A stretch of DNA of 64,000 nucleotides from Veillonella sp. (GCF_041333735.1 NZ_JBGKFB010000001.1:861001-925000); one strand, 5' to 3'. Counted from the first letter of the stretch, positions 42,951-52,497 are shown. Program-made: numbers and translations. The notes: generated by a model not told the origin, from the letters alone.

Positions 42951-43493
42951 ATGTCTGTATATCAATTTTCTCTGCCTAATAAGTCTGGTGAATTGCAATC
43001 GCTACAAAATTTTGAAGGCAAAGTTCTTATTGTTGTTAATACGGCAAGTAAGTGTGGATTTACTCACCAATATGAGGGGTTAGAGGCTCTTTATAAGAAA
43101 TACAACGAACAAGGTTTAGAAATTATTGCGGTCCCTTCCAACCAGTTTGGCGAGGAAGAGCCTGGTTCTAATACCGAAATTCAATCCTTTTGCAAGGTAA
43201 ATTATGGGGTTACTTTTACTGTGATGGGTAAATCTGATGTGCGTGATGAAAGTGCCTTGGATTTATTCAAATATATGATTAAAGAGCAACCATTTAAAGG
43301 GTTCCCGCCTAGTGATAAGACAGAAATGCTTACAGACTATCTCAATGACATTGATCCTAACTATCTAACGGACGATGAGGTAAAGTGGAACTTTACTAAA
43401 TTTGTTATAGATCGTAAAGGTAATGTGGTAGGGCGCTTTGAGCCTGTTGTAAAACCGATGGAAATGGAATCTTTTATTAAAACATTATTATGA
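42951..43493 (+). CDS. Glutathione peroxidase family protein (cysteine type)
   Basis: 180 residues, cytoplasmic. VVNTASKCGFTHQYEGLEALY has the peroxidatic cysteine (C35) in place of selenocysteine. VPSNQFGEEEPG gives the catalytic Gln, and VKWNFTKFVIDRKGNVVGRF the Trp-Asn pair. Bacterial cysteine members usually use thioredoxin to reduce peroxides. The genes katA and sodA in this window serve the same defence. Confidence 0.92.
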   Translation: MSVYQFSLPNKSGELQSLQNFEGKVLIVVNTASKCGFTHQYEGLEALYKKYNEQGLEIIAVPSNQFGEEEPGSNTEIQSFCKVNYGVTFTVMGKSDVRDESALDLFKYMIKEQPFKGFPPSDKTEMLTDYLNDIDPNYLTDDEVKWNFTKFVIDRKGNVVGRFEPVVKPMEMESFIKTLL

Positions 43494-43594
43494 TTTTGGC
43501 AGACGACTAAATTTTAGGGAATAAGTGACATTGATTTATAATATCTCTTGCTTCTTAAAAGTGTTCGTTTAGTAGCGTACTTAGTATGGTAAAG

Positions 43595-43632
43595 AAAAGA
43601 ACCGCTAGTTTTGTAACTAGCGGTTCTTTTGT
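43595..43632 (+). terminator. Glutathione peroxidase gene terminator
   Basis: AAAAGAACCGCTAGTT (43595-43610), TTGT loop, AACTAGCGGTTCTTTT (43615-43630). Confidence 0.92.
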
Positions 43633-43754
43633 GTATATAGTAATATTAGCGAACATAAATATTTGTACCCTAAAAAAAGATACCATAAAATGCTTGAAAT
43701 AGTAAAAATATGTGATAACATTTGAATTATATTAGAGCGAAAAGGAGAATCACC

Positions 43755-44111
43755 ATGGCAGAGCAACTCGTAAATGTTCATGATTTAGTGGGCCGCTGTC
43801 CCTATGCAACGAGCCAAAAGTTATTAGCCGGCAAATGGTCTTTATTGATCATGCACGAATTATCTGAAGGTCCTGTGCGCTTCCGTGAGTTAGAGCGCCG
43901 CTTATACCCAATTACACAAGCAACACTTACTAGAGCGTTACGCCAATTAGAAGATGATGGCCTTGTACACCGTGAAGTATACGGCACCATTCCACCAAAG
44001 GTTGAATATAGCCTTACGGAAGTCGGAGCTGGATTCAAAACTGTTCTTGCATCTCTTGAAATATGGGGGAACCAATATATTGATTATATGAAAGCCGCTG
44101 GCCGCATGTAA
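43755..44111 (+). CDS. HxlR-family regulator
   Basis: 118 residues from the ATG behind AAAGGAGAA; an upstream in-frame start lacks a site. CPYATSQKLLAGKWSLLIMHELSEGPVRFRELERRLYPITQATLTRALRQLEDDGLVHREVYGTIPPKVEYSLTEVG is a full HxlR winged helix, with the conserved N-terminal cysteine (C14) that senses thiol or carbonyl stress in some members. Target unknown; the MBL gene downstream is a candidate. Confidence 0.92.
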   Translation: MAEQLVNVHDLVGRCPYATSQKLLAGKWSLLIMHELSEGPVRFRELERRLYPITQATLTRALRQLEDDGLVHREVYGTIPPKVEYSLTEVGAGFKTVLASLEIWGNQYIDYMKAAGRM

Positions 44112-44280
44112 GAAGCGGCAGCGGCATTTCTGCCCTATTACGATTAAACATATGTGTTTTATAGAGCTCTTTGTACGAAGTATAAAAGGTCTTTTGTTTA
44201 TGCCATGTATTAAGAAAAATATGGTATAATAAACAATACGAATGATATAAATTCTCAATAAATGAGAGGTATTGATAATA

Positions 44281-44982
44281 ATGTTGAATGTTACTTTTTT
44301 AGCGCATAGCGGCTTTCTTGTAGACGACGGTAAGCGTTGCTATGTGTTTGATTATTATAAAGATCCTAACAATATTGTTTGGCAATTAGCAAAGCGTGGT
44401 CGTGAGCTTTGGTTCTTTGTAAGCCATGTTCATGCAGATCATTTTAATCCATCCATTACGGAATTTGATGGTCCTCAAACACGCTACATTTGCCATCAAG
44501 ATGTACCCTTAGAAGGCAAGGTAAAGAAATGCATTACCATGCGCCCAGGTCATGATGCGACATTAGATGATGTAGGCATTCATATGTATGGCAGTACCGA
44601 TGAAGGTGGCTCTTTCTACGTAAAGACAAATACTGCTAATATCGATTCTGATTCTATCTTCCACGCTGGCGACCTTAACTGGTGGCATTGGCTTGGCGAT
44701 ACGCCAGAGAATAATGCTGATGCAAAGCGCATGGCATGGCGCGAGTTCAAAGAATTGGACGGTTTATCTGTCGATGTAGCGATGTTCCCTGTAGATAATC
44801 GTTTGGAAGACGCTATGGAGTGGGGCAGTATTGAGTTTTTGCGCCGTGTAGAGGTGAAAAAAGCCTTTATTCCTATGCATCTAAATGGTCCATTATGGAC
44901 ACCATCTGTGTATTTTAAAGCTCTCTTTAGTGATGTTCCTGTATGGGAACCTCAAAAAGAAGGCGATGAATGTACATTTTAA
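44281..44982 (+). CDS. Metallo-beta-lactamase-fold hydrolase
   Basis: 233 residues. FFVSHVHADHFNP is the HxHxDH zinc motif, GHDATL and HAGDLNWWHW supply further ligands (H...D), and FIPMHLNG the last histidine. The closest family look is the UlaG/RNase Z-like MBL group acting on small molecules. The start is the ATG 11 bases after GAGAGG; a TTG nearer the site is too close to be used. Substrate unknown. Confidence 0.87.
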   Translation: MLNVTFLAHSGFLVDDGKRCYVFDYYKDPNNIVWQLAKRGRELWFFVSHVHADHFNPSITEFDGPQTRYICHQDVPLEGKVKKCITMRPGHDATLDDVGIHMYGSTDEGGSFYVKTNTANIDSDSIFHAGDLNWWHWLGDTPENNADAKRMAWREFKELDGLSVDVAMFPVDNRLEDAMEWGSIEFLRRVEVKKAFIPMHLNGPLWTPSVYFKALFSDVPVWEPQKEGDECTF

Positions 44983-45034
44983 CTGAAGTGTTAATCGGAT
45001 GCTCTAGCAGATGATGGATACACATATTAAATAT

Positions 45035-45065
45035 ACTTTCACAAGTTGTTGTAGTATGTGAAAGT
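45035..45065. repeat. Inverted repeat upstream of the DUF445 pair
   Basis: ACTTTCACA (45035-45043) and TGTGAAAGT (45057-45065) are exact inverted copies with 13 bases between. It lies 72 bases before the start codon, in operator position. The core CTTTCAC recurs before other genes here. Confidence 0.6.
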
Positions 45066-45137
45066 TCGTGACCTCTATGGTCACTACGTTATATGGGGAG
45101 AGTCTATATACGTAATTTAGTAAGTTAGGATCAAGTG

Positions 45138-46373
45138 ATGATGAAAACTAAACCAGTGGCAACCACCCTATTGGTTGTCATGGCGATTATATTTTTAATT
45201 TCATATCCACAACGGCAAGATATGTTTTGGGCATTTATCATGCACGTATCTGGGGCCGCTATGATCGGTGGCTTGGCGGATTGGTATGCGGTGACGGCGC
45301 TCTTTACAAAACCGTTGGGGATACCTTTTAAGACTGCTATCTTACCACGTAGTAAGGAACGTCTTATACAAATGGGGCGCACCATGCTCAGTGAAGAACT
45401 ATTGCGGGTGCCTCAAATGTACTATGCCATCAAAAAAGAACGGGTTATGGTCCGCATTATTGAATATGGCATGAGTGATGTAGGACAAGACCAAATGCGC
45501 GATATTTTATATGGTGTAGGTAATCAGGTCTTGTCTCATATGGACATTGAACCTATGCGTCAGGAAATCAATAAAGCCATATACAAAGGCGTTACAAACT
45601 GGAAGGCGACACCGCTCGTTATCTTGTTTGGTCGTTGTATGTTAGAACGCCATACGGCGAGCATTTTCTGGCTTTATTTTAACCGTACTTGTCAGCGTGT
45701 CATCGCATCGAATCAGGTATACCCATACTTGTACCGCGTAATGTTAGACATTATGAAAACCTATACGAAGGATTCCTTCTTCCGTGAATTGGCCATTGCC
45801 TTTGGCGGGGATGGACTTTCACCAGAACGATTGGTAGAAACGGTACAGAAAAAGGCTGTTCAATTCCTTAAGGATAATGAGTCCATCGACTCTGATTTAG
45901 GTCGTTACGTATGGGGCCAAGCCATTCGCTTCTTCAATAATTTGGAAACCAATGCAGAGTGGCAAGCTTTCATCGAAGAGCATAAAGATCAATGGATCAA
46001 GATGGTTCTCGAAGAATGGGAAGGCAAGCTCATCGATGGTGATACTGTGGACTGGAAACGACTCATGGACATCGTTATCGGCCGCTTTAATGTGCTCGGT
46101 ACAGAGATTTTGCTGAACCCAGACAAGCAAGCACCGTTTGAACGGTTCTTCTTGTTGCGTAGCATTCCATGGTTGCAAAAATTAAACCCTCTCATCGATA
46201 AGGTGGTAGGGCAGGAATTATCTCGCTATTCCCCTGATGAAATCACCCAAATTGTACGAGGCAAGATGTACTATGACCTTCAAATGGTTCGTATCAATGG
46301 TTCCCTCGTAGGGGCTGTTTTAGGTGGTATATTCTACGGGTTATACCTTTTAGTAGAGGGGGTGCTCAAATGA
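45138..46373 (+). CDS. DUF445 membrane protein, first of a tandem pair
   Basis: 411 residues. One hydrophobic helix near the N-terminus (TTLLVVMAIIFLISYP), then a second half-buried block SGAAMIGGLADWYAVTALFTKPLGIPFKTAILPRSKERLI, the DUF445 core. A long cytoplasmic helical region follows, and a C-terminal helix (GAVLGGIFYGLYLLVEGVL). GTG at 45135 and ATG at 45141 are also possible starts. Function of DUF445 is unknown. Its last bases overlap the start of a paralogue, so the products probably work together. Confidence 0.85.
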   Translation: MMKTKPVATTLLVVMAIIFLISYPQRQDMFWAFIMHVSGAAMIGGLADWYAVTALFTKPLGIPFKTAILPRSKERLIQMGRTMLSEELLRVPQMYYAIKKERVMVRIIEYGMSDVGQDQMRDILYGVGNQVLSHMDIEPMRQEINKAIYKGVTNWKATPLVILFGRCMLERHTASIFWLYFNRTCQRVIASNQVYPYLYRVMLDIMKTYTKDSFFRELAIAFGGDGLSPERLVETVQKKAVQFLKDNESIDSDLGRYVWGQAIRFFNNLETNAEWQAFIEEHKDQWIKMVLEEWEGKLIDGDTVDWKRLMDIVIGRFNVLGTEILLNPDKQAPFERFFLLRSIPWLQKLNPLIDKVVGQELSRYSPDEITQIVRGKMYYDLQMVRINGSLVGAVLGGIFYGLYLLVEGVLK

Positions 46374-47683
46374 TTCAGTATTTGAAATCCCTCACATTGC
46401 GGCAACGTGCTAATGGTATTCTTGGTTTGACCGCAGTATTGTACTGTTTTGTTTTCATAGGTCAATTTTTCTATGGCCATGAAAGCTGGTATCAGCCTCT
46501 TTATTGGGCTGTGCAGTCAGCCCTTATCGGCAGTGTGGCGGACTGGTTTGCTGTAACTGCATTGTTCCGTAAGCCACTAGGTTTTCCATATCATACAGCG
46601 TTAATTCCTCGCAATAAAGATCGCCTTATCAACGGTGTTATCAAGCTCGTTGAGACAAAGATGCTCACGAAGGAACGCTGCAAAGTATTGTTGAGCAATG
46701 TTCAATTTGTACCATTGTTTGAGAAATTTTTGCTATCTCCAGAAGGGCAGCGGGCAGCGCGCCTTGTGATACATCAAGGGCTACATCTGTTGTGGAAATC
46801 TCAAACGAACGAGGAATGGGCACAATGGGGGGCAAAACGCATCCGTGGATTGCTTCAAAAGCATTCCCTAGTACCGGTTTTGAAACACGTATTGCTCGAT
46901 TTATGTGAACATAATCGCTATGAAGGCATGGTTGTACAGGTGCTGAACGTAATTCAAGAACGTATTAACCATCCAGCTATGGTTACGTGGCTAACAGCAG
47001 TTGTAGCAGAAGAGGCTCATAAGAAAAAGCGGAAAGGCTTCTGGTCTGATTTCCTCATCTCTATGTCTGAAGCGACCGATGTGGTGAACTACCATGAGCT
47101 GGCACAGGCTATCGTTCAAGAGGCCTATGCGATGCTTGAAAATTGGAAGCGACCAAATAGTCCTGAACGGACTGCATGGCTTCGCCAATGGGTCGATCCA
47201 ATTCGCCACATAGAAGAGAATCGTGAGGTTTGTGATGCTCTCGATGAAGCGTGGGAACGTTGGATTCGTGAACAAGATTGGGAATCTGTTATTGAAAACC
47301 ATTTATGCCCTTATGTAGAGGAATTATTACTCGTAGGGGATGAAAATGGGGAAACACCAGCACAAGTTCTTGTAAATATTGCTCTCGAATTGTGGACTGT
47401 ATATGGTCAATCCGAAGATTTGAGAAAACGTATAGAAGATACATTGCACAATATTGGTATATATGTACTTGAACAAGGCTATGATCTCATTGAAACCATC
47501 ATACGCCAAGTTCTAGGCGGTCTTAGCACAGATAAGTTTATTTACTTCATCGAATCTAAGGTGGAGGACGATCTCAGTTGGATCCGTATCAATGGTGCTA
47601 TTGTTGGCGCTATAGCAGGTCTTGTTGTATGGACCTTCCTCGAATATGTGTATATGCCACTATGGCAACAATTCATAGGCTAA
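46370..47683 (+). CDS. DUF445 membrane protein, second of a tandem pair
   Basis: 437 residues, same layout as its neighbour: N-terminal helix (GILGLTAVLYCFVFIGQFFYG), the core QSALIGSVADWFAVTALFRKPLGFPYHTALIPRNKDRLI, a long helical body, and the C-terminal INGAIVGAIAGLVVWTFLEYVY. It starts with a 4-base ATGA overlap. The core block differs from the first copy at few positions while the bodies differ widely, indicating an old duplication and a likely hetero-oligomer. Confidence 0.85.
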   Translation: MIQYLKSLTLRQRANGILGLTAVLYCFVFIGQFFYGHESWYQPLYWAVQSALIGSVADWFAVTALFRKPLGFPYHTALIPRNKDRLINGVIKLVETKMLTKERCKVLLSNVQFVPLFEKFLLSPEGQRAARLVIHQGLHLLWKSQTNEEWAQWGAKRIRGLLQKHSLVPVLKHVLLDLCEHNRYEGMVVQVLNVIQERINHPAMVTWLTAVVAEEAHKKKRKGFWSDFLISMSEATDVVNYHELAQAIVQEAYAMLENWKRPNSPERTAWLRQWVDPIRHIEENREVCDALDEAWERWIREQDWESVIENHLCPYVEELLLVGDENGETPAQVLVNIALELWTVYGQSEDLRKRIEDTLHNIGIYVLEQGYDLIETIIRQVLGGLSTDKFIYFIESKVEDDLSWIRINGAIVGAIAGLVVWTFLEYVYMPLWQQFIG

Positions 47684-47739
47684 ATAATTAAATGCTAAAT
47701 AATTAAATGCTTAATAATTAAGAGCTACATAATTAAATA
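47680..47739 (+). repeat. Four 15-bp tandem repeats across the DUF445 stop codon
   Basis: CTAAATAATTAAATG at 47680 and 47695, then CTTAATAATTAAGAG and CTACATAATTAAATA. The first copy contains the stop codon. Confidence 0.85.
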
Positions 47740-47791
47740 CTATATATTATGATTATATTGAATTTAATGGTACATATTGAGTGCGTATAAG

Positions 47792-47823
47792 AAAAGGGAC
47801 TGATTTTTGGTCAGTCCCTTTAG
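47792..47823. terminator. Bidirectional terminator between DUF445 pair and histidine kinase
   Basis: AAAGGGACTGA (47793-47803) with TCAGTCCCTTT (47811-47821). It has T-rich exits on both strands and serves the convergent kinase gene, whose stop is at 47825. Confidence 0.85.
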
Positions 47824-47824
47824 T

Positions 47825-49240
47825 TTATTCTTCTGTTCTGTTGTACGGCAATCGTACTGTAAATGTAGTTCTTACTTGTGGTTCACTAGTGGCTGTTACT
47901 GTGCCATGGTGCAAGTTAATGACCTTATTTACAAAGTATAAGCCAAGTCCAATGCCGTGATTGGATTTCTTGTTTCGAGATTGCTCTGTTTGGTACATGC
48001 GATCCCAAATATGCTCAAGGTTTTCTGGCTCGATACCGATGCCATTATCTATTACCGTAATAACGAGTTCACCACCGGCAAGCTTGGCTGAAATATCGAT
48101 GGTGGAATTCGTAAACTTGATAGCATTGTCTACCAAGTTCGTAATGGCACGACGTAAGGACACTTCATGAGCCACGATACGCATATGTGGTTGAATATTG
48201 GATGTAATGGAAATACTTTTTTCCGTATTCTCCGCAACAAGTCGTGTATAATCATGAACCATATTGGTTAACATCAACGATACATCTACAGGTGCTAAGT
48301 TGAGTTCATGCGCATTCTCTAGGCGTGCTACATCGAGCAATTGACTTACGAGATTAGTCATAAACTTGGCTTGTTCTAAGATATGTGTTAAGCCTTCTCG
48401 CAAATCGTCCTCTGTACGGCCGTATTTTAAAGCAAACTCACTTTCAGCCTTAATGACAGCGATCGGTGTACGCAGTTCGTGAGATACGTCAGAACTAAAC
48501 TGTTTCTCCCGATTAGAGGAGTCTTCCAGACCTGAAATCATGCGGTTGAATGTGGTGGTAAGCTCGTAGATTTCATCTCGCGCTGTGCGGGATGGAATAT
48601 CAATACGGCGACTTAAGTCATTGTTCTTACCGATAACTTTAGCTGTTTTCGTCAAGGTTCGGACCGGCTTGAGGCCTTTTTTGATGAATAGATAACCACC
48701 TAGTGATGAAATCAACAAGAAGATAACATCACCTAATAATAAACTATATAGTAGATTTTCTGTTTTTTTAGAGGCTGTTTTTACCTTTGTAACAGCACGC
48801 AAAATACCACGATAGTTTGGTTCGTTAACCGGCGTATCGTAGTAATAGAAGGTGTCGTCACCAACAGCAATTTCTCCAACCTGTCCTAAGGAAAGGACTG
48901 TTTGATTTGGGAAGCCGTCTGGTAAGGCGCCTTTAATAATATAGCCGTCTTGGGTGGAAACAAAGAAGAATGTATTATCTTGGTACGGTTTAAATTTGCG
49001 AATATCCGTAGCCATGATCATTGCTTGCTGCTGCAAGCGCTCACGTACTTCTTTGTTATCAGATTCGTGCGTATATGCATAAATCCATGCAGAGGCAACC
49101 ATCAAAATGATGAGCAAAAAGATGGTATACCAAGACATAATTTTAAAAGTGAGGGGCAGCCGATTAAATAAATCGGTAGCTGCCCCAGACATGGTGTCTA
49201 GATCTCGGTGAGGATCATTAGTTTTCTGTTTTGAGGACAT
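47825..49240 (-). CDS. Sensor histidine kinase
   Basis: 471 residues. Two membrane helices (about 34-55 and 163-184) frame a roughly 105-residue periplasmic sensor. They are followed by HAMP, the phosphoacceptor SDVSHELRTPIAVIKAESEFA, and the ATPase N-box NLVDNAIKF, DNGIGIEPENL and GIGLGLYFV. The order is that of ArlS/CusS-like kinases. The signal is unknown. The gene overlaps the end of the response regulator by 23 bases, so they are translated together. Confidence 0.94.
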   Translation of the reverse strand: MSSKQKTNDPHRDLDTMSGAATDLFNRLPLTFKIMSWYTIFLLIILMVASAWIYAYTHESDNKEVRERLQQQAMIMATDIRKFKPYQDNTFFFVSTQDGYIIKGALPDGFPNQTVLSLGQVGEIAVGDDTFYYYDTPVNEPNYRGILRAVTKVKTASKKTENLLYSLLLGDVIFLLISSLGGYLFIKKGLKPVRTLTKTAKVIGKNNDLSRRIDIPSRTARDEIYELTTTFNRMISGLEDSSNREKQFSSDVSHELRTPIAVIKAESEFALKYGRTEDDLREGLTHILEQAKFMTNLVSQLLDVARLENAHELNLAPVDVSLMLTNMVHDYTRLVAENTEKSISITSNIQPHMRIVAHEVSLRRAITNLVDNAIKFTNSTIDISAKLAGGELVITVIDNGIGIEPENLEHIWDRMYQTEQSRNKKSNHGIGLGLYFVNKVINLHHGTVTATSEPQVRTTFTVRLPYNRTEE

Positions 49241-49892
49241 ACCCTACTCCACGAACTGTTTGAATGAGTTTTACATTCTCATCAGTATCGATCTTTTTAC
49301 GTAAATCTTTGATGTATACATCGATAAGATTAGAGTAGCTTTCATAGTCGTATTCCCAAACATGGTCAAGAATTTGTTGACGTGACAATACGATGTTTTC
49401 GTTACTTGCTAAATAGAATAAGAGGTCGAACTCTTTTGCAGTCAATGTAATTGTTTCGCCATCGCGTTTAACTGTACGTTGAGGCACATTGATTGTAAGC
49501 GGACCTACGTGGATATCGTTTTGTGCATGACGCGCATTACGACGAGCCAATGCATAAATACGAGCTGTTAACTCTTCAAGATCGAAAGGTTTTACAAGGT
49601 AATCGTCAGCGCCTGTGTTGAGGCCTGTAACTTTATCTTGTAAGGAATCTTTTGCAGTTAAAAGTAATACCGGTGTTGTATTGCCGTCGTTACGCATTTG
49701 TGCAAGAGCGCTAATACCGTCAAGAACTGGCATCATAATATCCATAACGATAACGTCATAGCTGGATGTATTTACATAATCAATAGCTTGTTGACCATTG
49801 AAGCATGTATCAACTGTCATATTCTCTGCACGCAAATATTTCGCGGTAATGCCATTCAGCATTTCTTCGTCTTCTACAAGTAAAATTTTCAT
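49218..49892 (-). CDS. OmpR-family response regulator
   Basis: 224 residues. Receiver: acidic pair VEDEE (E7, D8), phosphoacceptor D51 in VIVMDIMMPVLDG, T in LLLTAKDS, K in LVKPFDLEELTAR. DNA-binding winged helix: LTAKEFDLLFYLASNENIVLSRQQILDHVWEYDYESYSNLIDVYIKDLRKKID...IQTVRGVGYVLK. First gene of the two-gene operon with the kinase. RBS AAGGAGAAC. A Fur-box-overlapped promoter 370 bases upstream may drive it. Confidence 0.95.
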   Translation of the reverse strand: MKILLVEDEEMLNGITAKYLRAENMTVDTCFNGQQAIDYVNTSSYDVIVMDIMMPVLDGISALAQMRNDGNTTPVLLLTAKDSLQDKVTGLNTGADDYLVKPFDLEELTARIYALARRNARHAQNDIHVGPLTINVPQRTVKRDGETITLTAKEFDLLFYLASNENIVLSRQQILDHVWEYDYESYSNLIDVYIKDLRKKIDTDENVKLIQTVRGVGYVLKTEN

Positions 49893-49964
49893 TCTCTGTT
49901 CTCCTTATGTATGAGTTAAAAATATAGCTCTCCAACTACATTAATATAGTCATTATATATATAT

Positions 49965-49984
49965 GCTTTCATGTTGGTGAAAGC
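49965..49984. repeat. Short inverted repeat upstream of the response regulator
   Basis: GCTTTCA-TGTTGG-TGAAAGC, 7-base arms. It lies 73 bases before the response regulator start and resembles the CTTTCAC dyad at 45035. It may be an operator, perhaps for the response regulator itself. Confidence 0.45.
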
Positions 49985-50261
49985 CACAACACCATATAGA
50001 GGTGACTATATATATAATATTATATAACTTATTTATCTATTATCATACCTTATACAACAGGAATGAGCAAAAGATGAATGTATATGCGAGTTTATAAGCA
50101 TGTTCTTCATGTTTTGAGTGCTTAAAAGCGAGGAAAACTTGAAACTTAATGAATTCTGCTAATGAATGAAGATGAACTATATCGAAGATTGCTGTATGCG
50201 CATAGATAGACACAATTTTGCCAATTTTGGCTAACGTGAAAGAAATCACTAAAAAAACTTA

Positions 50262-50292
50262 TGATAATAATTATCAGAGAGTTAAATACCAA
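50262..50292 (-). promoter_or_regulatory. Perfect Fur box over a minus-strand promoter
   Basis: TGATAATAATTATCA (50262-50276) is an exact 7-1-7 dyad matching the Firmicute Fur consensus at all 14 positions. On the minus strand it covers the TATTAT of TTGGTA (50287-50292), 17 bp, TATTAT (50264-50269). Such a promoter would transcribe towards the two-component genes. The 885-base gap (49893-50777) is very AT-rich and otherwise holds no gene I can support; the sdh start is 500 bases to the right. Confidence 0.65.
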
Positions 50293-50777
50293 TAATAGCC
50301 GTAGAAATTTGATGATTTTCGATGATTAAATTCGAGGTAGTTTTAGTAGGAATTTAACGGATATTAATTATTATGAACAGTTTGGTGATCTTATAAAGTC
50401 AGTATTAATAAGCCTTGTTAAGGGTCTAGCGGAAATAAAAATATACAAAAATTTCGGAACCGAACTACTTTCGTAATATCCTTAACTTCCTGTATGAAAT
50501 ATTCATAAATCTATTTTAAATGTTCATATATAAACAAGAAAAACACTAAGTGAAATAAATTATCAATTAGATTAATCGAAATTAATTATGCATAATAGGG
50601 TTTAGACATCACACTAAATGCTCTCTATAATTATAGGTAAAGAAATAAGAAAAATCGCATAAGTATGGGGTTTTTCTTGAAAGAAAAATGATTAGGTTAT
50701 CAAAAATTTTTATAAGTTTTTGAAATGAGATAGTCTAACAAGTTTTCTTATTAATAGGTAGTTATGAGGAGGTCATT

Positions 50778-52496
50778 ATGGAACAGTTTGATGTTCTAGT
50801 AGTAGGTAGCGGTGGCGCTGGTCAACGCGCGGCTCTTGAAGTTGGTCGTCGCAAAGGCTTAAAAGTAGCTCTTATTACTAAAATTTTCCCAACTCGCTCT
50901 GCAACAGCAATGGCGCAAGGCGGTGTAAATGCATGTTTGAATAACGTTGCAGCTGAAGACACAATCGAAACACATACTTTCGACACAGTAAAAGGTTCTG
51001 ACTATCTTGGCGACCAAGATGCGATCGAATTCTTCTGCTCTCGTTGTCCAGAAGGCGTACTTGAAATGGACCACATGGGTGCTCCATTCTCTCGTACAGA
51101 GCAAAACAAAATTGCTCAACGTAACTTCGGTGGTCAATCTTATCCACGTACTTGCTACTCTGCGGATAAAACTGGTCACGTAATTTTGCACACAACTTAT
51201 GAACAATGCTTGAAAGAAGGCGTACACTTCTTACAAGAATGGTACCTTTTAGATCTTGTTAAAGACGCAAACGGTCACGTTGGTGGCGCAGTTGTGTGGA
51301 ACATGAAAGAAGGTCGCGTAGAACAAATTAAAGCAAAAGCAATTATCTTGTCTACTGGTGGTGCAGGTCGTATTTTCTGGACTCGTACTACAAACCCATT
51401 CCTTTCTACAGGCGATGGTATGGCAGCAGCATTCCGCGCTGGTAATGCATTGAAAGATATGGAAATGATTCAATTCCATCCAACTGGTCTTGGTCGTACT
51501 GGTATCTTGATGTCTGAAGCGGTTCGTGGTGAAGGTGGTTACCTTCTTAACTCTGAAGGCGAACGTTTCATGAAAAAATATGCGCCTAACAAAATGGAAT
51601 TAGCATCCCGTGACGTTGTAGCGAAAGCAATCGAAGATGAAATCGCTGCAGGTCGTGGTTTCGGTTCTGGTCTTAACGCATATGTAGTAGCAGACCTTCG
51701 TCACTTAGGACCTGAAGTTATCATCGAAAAACTTCATGGTATCCGTGACTTGGCTATGTGCTTCGAACACTGCGATCCATTGACTCAACCAGTACCAATT
51801 CGTCCTACATGTCACTATACAATGGGCGGTATCGACGTAGTAGACTACAAAACTTGTGCATGTGAATTGCCTGGTTTGTTCGCTTCTGGCGAAGCTTCTT
51901 GTATTTCCATCCATGGTGCTAACCGTTTAGGTGGTAACTCCTTGGCTGACGGCGTAGTATTCGGTAAAGTATCTGGTGCTGGTGCAGCTGACTATGCTGA
52001 AACACATGAACAACCAAATGTAGATGCAGAATTAGCTGCAGCTGCTAAACGCTGGGAAGAAAAATTCACTGAAGTAACAACTCGTGAAGGTGGTCGCCCA
52101 GTAGTTGAAATCCGCGATGCATTGGCTGATGCAATGTGGAACAAAGTAGGTATCTTCCGTAATGAAGAAGGTATTACTGAAGCATTAAAAGAAATCGATC
52201 AATTAATCGAAGATTACAAAACTTGTTATGTAGGTGACCCTGAACGTACTTACAACATGGCATTCGTAAACTACTGTGAAATCGGTTCTATGTTAACAGT
52301 AGCAAAAGCTATTGCAATGGGCGCTTTACACCGTCGTGAATCCCGTGGCGCTCATATTCGTGAAGACCATCCAAAACGTAATGATGAAAGATACTTAAAA
52401 CATTCTTTGATCAAATTAGGCGCAGACGGTCAATACGAATTAACTGAACGCGACGTAGTGTTCACTAAATACGAACCACAAGAAAGGAAGTACTAA
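50778..52496 (+). CDS. sdhA: Succinate dehydrogenase/fumarate reductase flavoprotein subunit
   Basis: 572 residues. VVGSGGAGQRAALEVGRR is the FAD dinucleotide-binding start, and FPTRSATAMAQGGVNACL has the region of FAD attachment. HPTGLGRTGILMSEAVRGEGGYLLN and RPTCHYTMGGIDV give the active-site His/Arg. GANRLGGNSLADGVVFGK is the capping end. No Tat signal, so the active site faces the cytoplasm. In propionate fermenters it reduces fumarate or oxidises succinate. RBS GAGGAGG. It heads a tight three-gene operon with an Fe-S subunit and an HdrB-like subunit. Confidence 0.94.
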   Translation: MEQFDVLVVGSGGAGQRAALEVGRRKGLKVALITKIFPTRSATAMAQGGVNACLNNVAAEDTIETHTFDTVKGSDYLGDQDAIEFFCSRCPEGVLEMDHMGAPFSRTEQNKIAQRNFGGQSYPRTCYSADKTGHVILHTTYEQCLKEGVHFLQEWYLLDLVKDANGHVGGAVVWNMKEGRVEQIKAKAIILSTGGAGRIFWTRTTNPFLSTGDGMAAAFRAGNALKDMEMIQFHPTGLGRTGILMSEAVRGEGGYLLNSEGERFMKKYAPNKMELASRDVVAKAIEDEIAAGRGFGSGLNAYVVADLRHLGPEVIIEKLHGIRDLAMCFEHCDPLTQPVPIRPTCHYTMGGIDVVDYKTCACELPGLFASGEASCISIHGANRLGGNSLADGVVFGKVSGAGAADYAETHEQPNVDAELAAAAKRWEEKFTEVTTREGGRPVVEIRDALADAMWNKVGIFRNEEGITEALKEIDQLIEDYKTCYVGDPERTYNMAFVNYCEIGSMLTVAKAIAMGALHRRESRGAHIREDHPKRNDERYLKHSLIKLGADGQYELTERDVVFTKYEPQERKY

Positions 52497-52497
52497 G

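Noticed and set aside
50043..50249. 68-codon frame on the minus strand next to the Fur box
   Set aside because: It starts at GTG without any ribosome site, is rich in F, I and H like random AT-rich DNA, and would have a leader of only about 8 nt from the predicted start site.
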